Below, piece after piece: positions 16,569 to 22,916 of a stretch of 29,349 bases of DNA (position 1 is the first letter of the stretch; each line of letters starts with the position of its first letter). The DNA is from an uncultured Bacilli bacterium (lineage in GTDB: Bacteria; Bacillota_I; Bacilli_A; RF39; UBA660), in contig CASDHD010000003.1 of assembly GCA_949280095.1 (NCBI GenBank), positions 1-29,349 of the forward strand, in the 5' to 3' direction. Made by a program: the position numbers and the translations under genes. The notes under the pieces were generated by a model, which saw nothing but the letters and a program-made list of their open reading frames with translations, made no database searches and had not been told where the DNA came from.

Positions 16569-17684
16569 TCACCTTATTACATATGGATTTTCTTGAGTTC
16601 CTTCTCCACTTTCATAAAGAACTCTACCATTTAATGCTAAAACATATCTTAAAATGGAATTACTAGATGTATAATCTGAATTTGCAACGCCACTATAAGA
16701 AATGCCAAAAGCAGAATACGTATCTTTTAAATCTGCTGTCATTGTCCACCATTTATTTTTCATATTTACTAAATAATTATAATTTTGACATTCACGACTT
16801 GTAATTGTTGTACATAATCCATCTAAACTCGCATTCATAAAGTCATATGCAGGAAGTAAACCTATCATTTGTTCTTTTATTGTTTCACTACATTCTAAGC
16901 TACCATTTTTTTCTACACTTTCTTCTAATCTTTTTCCAACGCAAAGATCATATTTAGTTAAATATTTATTTAAAGACTCATATTTTGAAGTATATATTTC
17001 ATTTGTTTTTAGCAAGGCTCTACTTAAAGCATAATTATTGATTCCATAAGTAGACTGTTTTTCTGAGTTGTAACGATTATCCCAAGTTCCATAGATATCT
17101 GTATCTTTGGTTTCCGTTAGAATAATTTTAATACGATTATCTTTATCAATTTTTACAATACGCCATAATTCATCTGCAAAACTGACATAATTATTTGGAT
17201 TTTCTCCACGAAACACAAGTTCATTATTTATTTCATAAAGACCATCGCCTGTTTGTGATTTATCGGTCTTTGCTTTAATTACATCCAATAAATTCTCTGT
17301 TTTATAAGTATCACAAGTTAAATAGGCTTGATAATCATAAGAACTTTCTTCATAACTTATTTGAACATTTGCTGTACAAGTAGCATCTTTTACATATTTC
17401 TTTAGTTCTTTTATTTTTTTATTTTCAATTAAAGTAGAAGCACTTAATATGGTAGTTTTTCCCTCTGTTGGTAATTCGTTTGGATATTCTTGTAAATACT
17501 CATAGGCAGCTCTTGCTAGTTTCGTTTCCAATTCTTGATATGTAATCTTTACTCCCGTCATTTTTACAGCAATAGAAATAGCAATAATAATGATAAACAT
17601 TACAAGCGCAACTCCACCAAACAAAACTACTTTTTGTTGATTACTCTTTATATAAGCTTTTATTTTTTCTAGACTTTCCTTCAT
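16569..17684 (-). CDS. Single-pass pilin-like surface protein in the T4SS operon
   Basis: This 371-aa type II membrane protein has a helix at about residues 19-43 and a large exported part. Just after the helix comes an amphipathic helix (ELETKLARAAYEYLQEYP), then SASTLIENKKIKEL and a Cys pair. This arrangement is seen in prepilin-like proteins of Erysipelotrichia-type bacteria. Further on, FRGENPNNYVSFADELWRIV and WWTMTADL, ending in NGRVLYESGEGTQENPYVI, form a C-terminal domain often found at the ends of such surface proteins. I know the pattern but not its function. No classical G|xxxxE prepilin site is present. It sits between two VirB2-like genes and has a promoter overlapping the terminator of the previous gene. 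Confidence 0.65.
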   Translation of the reverse strand: MKESLEKIKAYIKSNQQKVVLFGGVALVMFIIIIAISIAVKMTGVKITYQELETKLARAAYEYLQEYPNELPTEGKTTILSASTLIENKKIKELKKYVKDATCTANVQISYEESSYDYQAYLTCDTYKTENLLDVIKAKTDKSQTGDGLYEINNELVFRGENPNNYVSFADELWRIVKIDKDNRIKIILTETKDTDIYGTWDNRYNSEKQSTYGINNYALSRALLKTNEIYTSKYESLNKYLTKYDLCVGKRLEESVEKNGSLECSETIKEQMIGLLPAYDFMNASLDGLCTTITSRECQNYNYLVNMKNKWWTMTADLKDTYSAFGISYSGVANSDYTSSNSILRYVLALNGRVLYESGEGTQENPYVIR

Positions 17685-17707
17685 TTTTGTATCACCCTAT
17701 AGTTAAA

Positions 17708-17736
17708 ATAGTATCATAGGACATAAAAAAAAGCAA
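17708..17736 (-). promoter_or_regulatory. Candidate promoter of the 371-aa gene, overlapping a terminator tract
   Basis: On the minus strand TTGCTT (17731-17736) and TACTAT (17708-17713) are 17 bases apart, with TG one base before the -10. The -35 is built from the last bases of the terminator stem and its T-run. This is similar in design to the two 39-bp elements further downstream. Confidence 0.45.
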
Positions 17737-17746
17737 TTTACATTGC
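17725..17746 (-). terminator. Terminator or attenuator after the 131-aa VirB2-like gene
   Basis: On the minus strand GCAAT-GTAA-ATTGC (5-bp perfect stem) is followed by eight T residues, immediately after the stop codon. The stem is short, so read-through is likely. It would make the first gene of the block more abundant than the rest, as suits a pilin-type subunit. Confidence 0.65.
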
Positions 17747-17748
17747 CC

Positions 17749-18144
17749 TTACTTCCATGCTTCATTTGCTCTAGCGCTACATTCTTCTCCACCTGGACTT
17801 GAAATACAGGTTTTACATACTTTAAAATCTTCTTTAACATTTTCTTTAAAATCTGAAATAACACCCATAATAAATGTTACAATTGTCGGTAGTAAGAAAA
17901 TAATAACGGAAGCAATCGCTCTTTTTACTAAAGCACCAGTCGCTTTTTTAATTTCATCGTCTTTACTTGCAATAACCGCTTTCCCTAAATCAATAATACC
18001 AAAAATAATTAATAACACTGGAATAGCAATTTTAAACACTAATAAAACATAACCTATAATTTGCCAAATATTAGCTGTTGCGTAACAAAAACCAACCTCT
18101 TTTCCTATTGTAATATCATCTACTAACGTTAAAAATAAGTCCAT
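17749..18144 (-). CDS. VirB2/TrbC-like small two-helix protein (paralogue A)
   Basis: This 131-aa protein leads the T4SS block. The first helix (about residues 27-52, IWQIIGYVLLVFKIAIPVLLII) leads into GIIDLGKAV and a charged loop (SKDDEIKKATGALVKR). The second helix (about 72-95, ASVIIFLLPTIVTFIMGVI) and a Cys-containing tail follow. This two-helix arrangement, small size and first position fit a VirB2/TrbC-type pilin or channel subunit. Unlike its two relatives, it has no signal peptide or added surface domain. AGAGG precedes the ATG. A strong promoter lies upstream and a short terminator follows, which favours high output of this gene alone. The assignment rests on topology and context. 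Confidence 0.75.
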   Translation of the reverse strand: MDLFLTLVDDITIGKEVGFCYATANIWQIIGYVLLVFKIAIPVLLIIFGIIDLGKAVIASKDDEIKKATGALVKRAIASVIIFLLPTIVTFIMGVISDFKENVKEDFKVCKTCISSPGGEECSARANEAWK

Positions 18145-18178
18145 AATTTATACCTCTTTCTCAAATATATCTACATTC

Positions 18179-18207
18179 ATTTTATATGTTCTTTTTGCCG
18201 TTGTCAA
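18179..18207 (-). promoter_or_regulatory. Strong promoter of the T4SS block
   Basis: On the minus strand a consensus TTGACA (18202-18207) and TAAAAT (18179-18184) are separated by 17 bases, about 35 bases before the first T4SS start codon. Confidence 0.82.
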
Positions 18208-18228
18208 GTTTTACAATGTAAATTGACA
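18202..18228 (-). promoter_or_regulatory. Dyad overlapping the T4SS -35 element
   Basis: TGTCAA and TTGACA form outer arms of a 27-base inverted repeat. The inner palindrome TTTACA-T-TGTAAA is nested within it, one base off centre. One outer arm is the -35 itself, so a protein bound here would block or position RNA polymerase. An operator is a fair inference; the binding protein is not identified in the window. Confidence 0.45.
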
Positions 18229-18291
18229 CTTTTTACTTTGTTTTTACAATCTATTATAGTTATAAAATGCCTTTGTCCGTTTTAAATCATC

Positions 18292-18324
18292 AAAAAAAAG
18301 ACAAACTTCTTAGTTTTAAGAAAT
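18292..18324 (-). terminator. Intrinsic terminator after the CpaE/TadZ-like gene
   Basis: On the minus strand ATTTCTTA-AAAC-TAAGAAGT forms an 8-bp stem (one G.T pair) followed by TTGTC and eight T residues. It closes the pilin block and separates it from the T4SS promoter. Confidence 0.75.
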
Positions 18325-18352
18325 CATTAATATTCATCTTTTTTGTTAAAGA

Positions 18353-19375
18353 TTAGGATTTAAAAATACCAAACAATTTGTTACTTTTAGCATTTTCTCC
18401 ACTTTCTTCTTCAAAACGAGTAAATCCTAACTTTATTAAAAGTTCTTCTAATACTCTTTGATTATCTAATTTATCGTCTAGAGAAGGAACGTTAAAGAAA
18501 ACTTTACTCTTTGATTCGTATTCGAAATCTTTAATATCTTTACTGTTTAAAATACTTCTGTTTAAAACAATTTTTTTATCACGTAATTTTTCAAAGGCAC
18601 GTTTATCTTTACGAATTAATTTGTTTAATTTAATTAAACCTGGTTCAATTAAGTAAATTACGTCTGTACAAGCACTAATACTTCCTCTATCATTTAAATC
18701 AACAAGAATAACTTCTGTTTCACTATTGGTAGCAATGAAAGCTGGTAAATCTAGACTTGACGTTGTTTTTAAAGTTTTATCGTTAAAATAGATAAAATCA
18801 TGTTCATCCACTTCTACAGCAAGGCATTCGTATTTTTTTTCTAATTGTTTTTTTAATAAATAGGTTAATGTTGTAGAACCAGCATGATTGGTTACATTTT
18901 TAATACCAATAACACGTAAAGATAGTTTTTCATAACTTCCACTACTACTAGAACTTTCACTCGTACTTGTATCCTCTGCATTCGTTCCTGCACTATTTAA
19001 TTGATGATATTGTGCTACATCTTTATAAGTATTGGGATTATGAATTAAAAATTGAATCGCATCTATATTTCTTGTGAAATTATAAATTCCCATAGAAATT
19101 AAACTTGATAAATATTTTGGAGAATTTACAACCTCAGAATCATCTAAAAGGATAATAATATTACTTACATCCATATTAACCGATAAATTTTGTAAAGTTT
19201 CAATATCTTGATAATTCTTTAATGCAGTAATATCTAGGACCATTTTATTATAATAAAAATTTCTAAATTGGTTGACTAAATCTTCTACCTCAAATTCTCC
19301 ATTTATATTTTTAATAATATCTATATCTAAAGTTGTTAATAATGATTGATATTTATTAGATACAATGACATTCAT
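18353..19375 (-). CDS. CpaE/TadZ-like MinD-family protein with degenerate P-loop
   Basis: This 340-aa cytoplasmic protein probably localises the Tad machine. Residues 1-115 look like a receiver-type domain (strands MVLDIT and NIIILLDD, then MGIYNFT) without a clear phospho-acceptor site. A Ser-rich linker (about 128-150) joins it to a MinD/ParA-like domain. The P-loop region reads NHAGSTT (about 163-169), where the usual GKTT lysine is replaced by Ser. LAVEVDEHDF and VILVDLNDRG match the later MinD strands. TadZ proteins are known to have atypical Walker A motifs, so this fits the family. The last codons of the upstream gene (AAG GAG GCA) serve as its ribosome site, so translation is linked. 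Confidence 0.78.
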   Translation of the reverse strand: MNVIVSNKYQSLLTTLDIDIIKNINGEFEVEDLVNQFRNFYYNKMVLDITALKNYQDIETLQNLSVNMDVSNIIILLDDSEVVNSPKYLSSLISMGIYNFTRNIDAIQFLIHNPNTYKDVAQYHQLNSAGTNAEDTSTSESSSSSGSYEKLSLRVIGIKNVTNHAGSTTLTYLLKKQLEKKYECLAVEVDEHDFIYFNDKTLKTTSSLDLPAFIATNSETEVILVDLNDRGSISACTDVIYLIEPGLIKLNKLIRKDKRAFEKLRDKKIVLNRSILNSKDIKDFEYESKSKVFFNVPSLDDKLDNQRVLEELLIKLGFTRFEEESGENAKSNKLFGIFKS

Positions 19376-19377
19376 TT

Positions 19378-19866
19378 TTATGCCTCCTTCGCAATTAAAT
19401 TGTCTGCAGGGACGATTACATCTCCTGTTTCACCATTTACATCAAATTTAAAAATATCTCCTAATACGGGTATATTAAAATAGAAAAATATACCTACTCG
19501 ATAATAAGATTTTCCACTATTGTTAGCAGATGGTGCTTTTATTTTTGTTACACAATAATAATATTTTTTGCTTGTATTTGTAACAAGTTCTGCTGAATAG
19601 CTATTTAAGTCAGATACACCATAACTTCCTTCTTCGCAAGATTTGGTTACTCCATAGTTATTAGCTTTTAAATAATTATTGATAATGGCAATACTTCCAT
19701 TTGATCCATCTGTTAAACCTTCTTTTTTTTCAATAATGGTTAGTAATTCATTTTTTATTTTAAATGCTTTTGTATAATTTAAAGATAAAGCTAGAAAAGC
19801 AACAAATATTAACATAAAACCAATTACTAACTGTGTCAACCAAGTTCCACCAATTGCTTCTCTCAT
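19378..19866 (-). CDS. TadE-like minor pseudopilin, copy 2
   Basis: This 162-aa protein starts MREAIGGTW, followed directly by one membrane helix (about residues 10-29) and an exported domain with Cys. The layout is that of TadE/TadF-type pseudopilins, in which the N-terminal helix is held in the membrane and processed by a dedicated peptidase. It is a clear duplicate of the gene before it: the first nine residues are identical, and both have KAF.(V/I)KN after the helix and I(E/I)..EG further on. The ectodomain has diverged. Its start overlaps the stop of copy 1 by four bases (ATGA). It probably supports pilus assembly or anchoring. Confidence 0.7.
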   Translation of the reverse strand: MREAIGGTWLTQLVIGFMLIFVAFLALSLNYTKAFKIKNELLTIIEKKEGLTDGSNGSIAIINNYLKANNYGVTKSCEEGSYGVSDLNSYSAELVTNTSKKYYYCVTKIKAPSANNSGKSYYRVGIFFYFNIPVLGDIFKFDVNGETGDVIVPADNLIAKEA

Positions 19867-20330
19867 GCTCTCACCTCTTTAGAATGCGTCATTATTTTAG
19901 TATCGCCAGAAACACGAAATTCAAATACACTTCTAAAAATCGGTAAGTCAAGTTGATAGAATACAACAATACGATAATAACTCATTGTAGGGAGTTCACT
20001 AGAACTTCTTGTTTCTTGTTCTTTTAAACAAAAAGCTGAATTACGACTATCTAATTCTCCATCCCGATTAAAGCCTACATAATCGTCTGGACATTTTCCA
20101 GTTGTCCTATAAGAATTATCTTTCAAATATTCTACTATTTTTTTTATAGCAGGGTCATTTTCTGGACTGCTTAAATTAACGCCTTCTTCTCTTTCAATGG
20201 TATTTACAATGTTGTTTTTTACATTAAATGCTTTCGAATGGTTAATGGATAAACACATGTAACCAGTGAAAAGCAAGATAAAGAAGATTACGATTTGAAA
20301 CAACCAAGTGCCACCGATTGCTTCTCTCAT
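19863..20330 (-). CDS. TadE-like minor pseudopilin, copy 1
   Basis: This 155-aa protein begins MREAIGGTWLFQIVIFF, with a membrane helix at about residues 10-29 and an exported domain containing two Cys and ending FEFRVSGDTKIM. The last part resembles the equivalent end of copy 2 (FDVNGETGDV). Family assignment rests on the TadE-like topology, the tandem copy and the Tad neighbours rather than on a diagnostic motif. GAGGTGAT precedes the start. It lies 16 bases after the second Flp-like pilin gene, within the pilin transcript. Confidence 0.7.
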   Translation of the reverse strand: MREAIGGTWLFQIVIFFILLFTGYMCLSINHSKAFNVKNNIVNTIEREEGVNLSSPENDPAIKKIVEYLKDNSYRTTGKCPDDYVGFNRDGELDSRNSAFCLKEQETRSSSELPTMSYYRIVVFYQLDLPIFRSVFEFRVSGDTKIMTHSKEVRA

Positions 20331-20346
20331 GCTAAATCACCTCATT

Positions 20347-20586
20347 TTATCCTTTCCAAGGGCACTGAAATTCTGTGCCTTCTTGTTTGCCATTTTTATA
20401 GTATCTACATGTAACAATACCATTATTTAATGTTCTCTTGTCACAAACTGCATCACTACATTTATTAGTTGCAATAAATGTATTTTTAATATTTGGCCAT
20501 ACAATGGCAAAGAAAAAGACCGATAGGATTCCTACCGCTACAACGATTACGACTGTCATATTTAGTTCTCCTGTGGCCTCTTTCAT
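20347..20586 (-). CDS. Flp-like pilin, copy 2
   Basis: This 79-aa protein starts MKEATGELNMTVV, with a hydrophobic helix (about residues 10-30) ending in WPNIKNTF. A short exported end with four Cys follows (KCSDAVC, TCRYY, FQCPWKG), suggesting two disulfides. Size, helix position and Tad context fit an Flp-type pilin. However, the classical G|xxxxEY cleavage pattern is not present; the acidic residue stands next to the Gly (TGE). The first 13 residues are the same as in copy 1. AAGGAG precedes the start. It could be a second major pilin or a minor tip or base subunit. Confidence 0.72.
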   Translation of the reverse strand: MKEATGELNMTVVIVVAVGILSVFFFAIVWPNIKNTFIATNKCSDAVCDKRTLNNGIVTCRYYKNGKQEGTEFQCPWKG

Positions 20587-20607
20587 ATCCTTTTGACTCC
20601 TTAATTA

Positions 20608-20853
20608 TTATTTTGCAGCATTTTCACTGTTGTTTGGACAAGTTACTGATTCTGCATTGTTATTCTCATCCCAATATGTACAATTACATGTTTTTCCTGA
20701 ACATTGACAAGATGTTGCTGCAGAACATTTCGTACTATTTAAGATATTTACTTTAATACTTGGCCAAATAAATGCATAGAAGAATGCTGCCACTGCTGCA
20801 ATTGCTACTACTGTAACGACTGTCATATTTAATTCTCCAGTTGCTTCTTTCAT
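20608..20853 (-). CDS. Flp-like pilin, copy 1 (probable major pilin)
   Basis: This 81-aa protein begins MKEATGELNMTVV, with a membrane helix (about residues 10-30), then WPSIKVNI and a short exported end rich in Cys (KC, SCQC, TCNC, TC). Being first behind tandem promoters and a consensus AGGAGG, it is the best candidate for the main pilus subunit. Six Cys could give three disulfides or metal binding. As in copy 2, a standard prepilin cleavage motif is missing, so either processing follows a variant rule (perhaps after TG) or it is not processed. Assignment is by topology and neighbours. Confidence 0.75.
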   Translation of the reverse strand: MKEATGELNMTVVTVVAIAAVAAFFYAFIWPSIKVNILNSTKCSAATSCQCSGKTCNCTYWDENNNAESVTCPNNSENAAK

Positions 20854-20856
20854 TTA

Positions 20857-20950
20857 TATATACCTCCTCTTATTTATGGTAGGTATATAGCAGTATATAC
20901 TATTGTTATTCTATATAAGCCTTTCACACTACTATATCGTTTTACCTACC
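20857..20950 (-). promoter_or_regulatory. Structured leader of the pilin transcript with alternative pairings at the ribosome site
   Basis: In the RNA of the minus strand, TATATACCT (20881-20889) can pair with AGGTATATA (20857-20865), which covers half of the AGGAGG site before the first pilin gene. The same region, as TACCTACC (20878-20885), can instead pair with GGTAGGTA (20943-20950) further upstream. The two helices exclude each other, as in a translational switch. The region is AT-rich, so chance is possible for part of this. Confidence 0.4.
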
Positions 20951-20965
20951 CTTTTACATATTTTT

Positions 20966-20994
20966 ATTATAATCGTTTTTTGCTATAATATCAA
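20966..20994 (-). promoter_or_regulatory. Pilin operon promoter P2
   Basis: On the minus strand TTGATA (20989-20994) and a perfect TATAAT (20966-20971) are 17 bases apart. The start of transcription would lie near 20959, giving a leader of about 105 bases that contains the alternative pairings. Confidence 0.8.
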
Positions 20995-21012
20995 TTATTT
21001 TATGATAAAGGT

Positions 21013-21028
21013 TGACTATTTCTAGTCA
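21013..21028 (-). promoter_or_regulatory. Short perfect dyad between the two pilin promoters
   Basis: TGACTA-GAAA-TAGTCA on the minus strand is a 6-bp stem with a GNRA-type tetraloop. It would form an RNA hairpin in the P1 leader or a protein site just upstream of P2. No T-tract follows on the minus strand. Confidence 0.45.
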
Positions 21029-21061
21029 TTTCTTTTAAATTTCACTTACAACTGGATAGTT

Positions 21062-21090
21062 ATTATAGCAAGAATAAAACTAGAAGTCAA
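21062..21090 (-). promoter_or_regulatory. Pilin operon promoter P1 (extended -10)
   Basis: On the minus strand TTGACT (21085-21090) and TATAAT (21062-21067) are 17 bases apart, with TG one base before the -10. This is near-consensus and gives a leader of about 200 bases. In the 363-base gap between pilin copy 1 and tadC I see P1, P2, the dyad, the leader pairings and the tadC terminator. The stretch 21091-21188 shows nothing else. Confidence 0.8.
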
Positions 21091-21188
21091 AGCTTGTTTT
21101 TATAAATTTCATTAAGCATCATATTTTTTTGAATATTTTATTCCAAGAAAAAAATCAATATTTTTGCATTTTTCCCTGGTACTTTTGC

Positions 21189-21216
21189 AAAAAAAAAGAA
21201 TAAATTTCTTTATTCT
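21189..21216 (-). terminator. Perfect intrinsic terminator after tadC
   Basis: Directly after the tadC stop, the minus strand reads AGAATAAA-GAAA-TTTATTCT, a perfect 8-bp stem with a tetraloop, followed by eight T residues. It separates the Tad core genes from the pilin operon. Confidence 0.85.
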
Positions 21217-22005
21217 TTACATACCCATTAACATTAAAACCGCAAATATTAGTAAAATCATAACTCCTAGGCCTGTTGTAATTAACATACTCATAGTTTT
21301 AGATTCCATTTTTTCAAGACGTTCTTTGTATCTTGTATCTCTTGCTTTTTGTTGTAAGTTTGAAATAGTTTTTGAAAATGCTAATAATTGATCTTGTTTA
21401 TGTTCTTGACGACCTAAACTTAGACGATATAATAAACGCATCATACGCATTGAATCTCTTACTGGATATTGCCTTGCAAAATTTACATAAGGATCAATTT
21501 TATCATTACCAGCATTAATTTCGTTGATAAGTTCTTGTAGTCCTTCACGGAATATTGGTGGAGCATCATTGATTGATTTTCCAATTGCTACTGGAACAGT
21601 ATAGTGTTGGATTAAAATTTCTAAACTTTTTAAGTAATGCGGTAACATAGAATTAATTTCATGTAAATGTGCTTTGTAATATTTTTTAATATTGAAGTAA
21701 TCTAATTTAAATACTAAAAATCCTCCAATAAAGCAAAACAATAGCGTAACATAGTTTAGTTTAGAAATAAAACAAAATACTAAAACAATAATCGTAATTA
21801 AACCGTTACGGATTCTTTTATTAAAAAGAGTATCACCGTTTACACCTTCACCATATTTTGCTTTTACATAAAAATCCCAATCGTCTTCTTTTAGCTTTCT
21901 AAAATATACTTCATTGTCCGCAATAAAACGATTTGCACTAATTCTACCTGTATAGTTCATGATGAAAAGGAAAATAATTCCTATAATTAATATTTCTATA
22001 GCCAT
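21217..22005 (-). CDS. tadC: TadC, Tad pilus membrane platform protein
   Basis: This 262-aa protein has a T2SSF-like fold. It has an N-terminal helix, a central hydrophobic pair (about residues 68-100), a cytoplasmic T2SSF-type segment (about 110-230) and a C-terminal helix (about 238-261). The segment YLKSLEILIQHYTVPVAIGKSI matches the first helix-turn region of TadB/TadC proteins, and RRLY-like LLYRLSLGRQ and KARDTRYKERLEKMESK precede the last helix, as in TadC. It works with TadB at the membrane base where TadA drives pilin assembly. Its start overlaps the tadB stop by one base. It is the last gene before a terminator. Confidence 0.85.
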   Translation of the reverse strand: MAIEILIIGIIFLFIMNYTGRISANRFIADNEVYFRKLKEDDWDFYVKAKYGEGVNGDTLFNKRIRNGLITIIVLVFCFISKLNYVTLLFCFIGGFLVFKLDYFNIKKYYKAHLHEINSMLPHYLKSLEILIQHYTVPVAIGKSINDAPPIFREGLQELINEINAGNDKIDPYVNFARQYPVRDSMRMMRLLYRLSLGRQEHKQDQLLAFSKTISNLQQKARDTRYKERLEKMESKTMSMLITTGLGVMILLIFAVLMLMGM

Positions 22006-22898
22006 TATTCTACCCCCAAATCTTGATTATAATATTTCTCACCACTTAATAAGAAGTAAGCATTTACAATTATAATCGCATGTAATACAAGTCTTACATA
22101 CCATACATCTAATAATTCGATATAACTATCTGTTCCGAGTAAGAACTGCATCGCCATAACGAGCAAGAATAACGCTAAACCAAATGTAATGAAACGTTTA
22201 TGGAAATTTTTACGATCTGCTTGATCACGATATACACTTTCTACTAGAGAGTCGATATCTTGACTCATGTTTTCTAATGCCTCTCCTGAGTCTTTTGCAC
22301 CTTCTTTGGTAATTTGTAAGAACAATTGGTTCATGTTTTTTACCATATAGAAAGGATATTTTTCATTAAAATAATCTATGGACTCATCAATTGTACCATT
22401 TTGATATGACATTTCTATCATTGTTTTTACATCTTGAAGTACTGGATCTTCTAAAATTCCTGAGTCTCTTACTCCTTCCAAACTTTTTACAAAACTTTGG
22501 GTCGTTGTAAACTCCATAATAACATTCGTAGTATAAACCTGAATTTGTTCAAATATAAACTCACTGTAAATTTTTTGATATCTTAAATATGCTAAATAAG
22601 GAATAAATCCTACTGCTACTGTTGCATAGATTGCTGCAACAATAATATTGTAGAAATATAAATAGGAAATTCCACCTGCTACTGCTGCAAATACTATAAT
22701 TTGGCTTGTATACTGGCGCATGGAGAACTCCTGACCTAATTCATGAACTTTTTCTCTTACTTCTTTATAGCTATATGGTGCAAGTTTATCATAAGCATCT
22801 TTTACTTGAGTAACAAAAAATCTATAAACATTTTCACCATTATTCTGGCGATAACTAACGACATAAATTCCAATAATAAGTAATAATATTAATTCCAT
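22005..22898 (-). CDS. tadB: TadB, Tad pilus membrane platform protein
   Basis: This 297-aa paralogue of TadC has an N-terminal helix, a hydrophobic pair (about residues 68-106) and a T2SSF-type cytoplasmic part (about 110-230). That part contains YTTNVIMEFTTTQSFVKSLEGV and ITKEGAKDSGEALENMSQDID, the usual GxxxxxALxxMxxxI-type pattern of TadB. It ends with two helices (about 232-252 and 266-286). It sits between tadA and tadC in the standard order, with one-base coupling to tadC. AGGTG precedes the start. It is expected to form the inner-membrane platform with TadC. Confidence 0.86.
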   Translation of the reverse strand: MELILLLIIGIYVVSYRQNNGENVYRFFVTQVKDAYDKLAPYSYKEVREKVHELGQEFSMRQYTSQIIVFAAVAGGISYLYFYNIIVAAIYATVAVGFIPYLAYLRYQKIYSEFIFEQIQVYTTNVIMEFTTTQSFVKSLEGVRDSGILEDPVLQDVKTMIEMSYQNGTIDESIDYFNEKYPFYMVKNMNQLFLQITKEGAKDSGEALENMSQDIDSLVESVYRDQADRKNFHKRFITFGLALFLLVMAMQFLLGTDSYIELLDVWYVRLVLHAIIIVNAYFLLSGEKYYNQDLGVE

Positions 22899-22916
22899 TT
22901 TATTTGCACCTACTTT

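Noticed and set aside
18241..18290. Second T4SS promoter using a TATAAT near 18255
   Set aside because: The -10 is good, but no acceptable -35 or extended TG is present at the correct distance.
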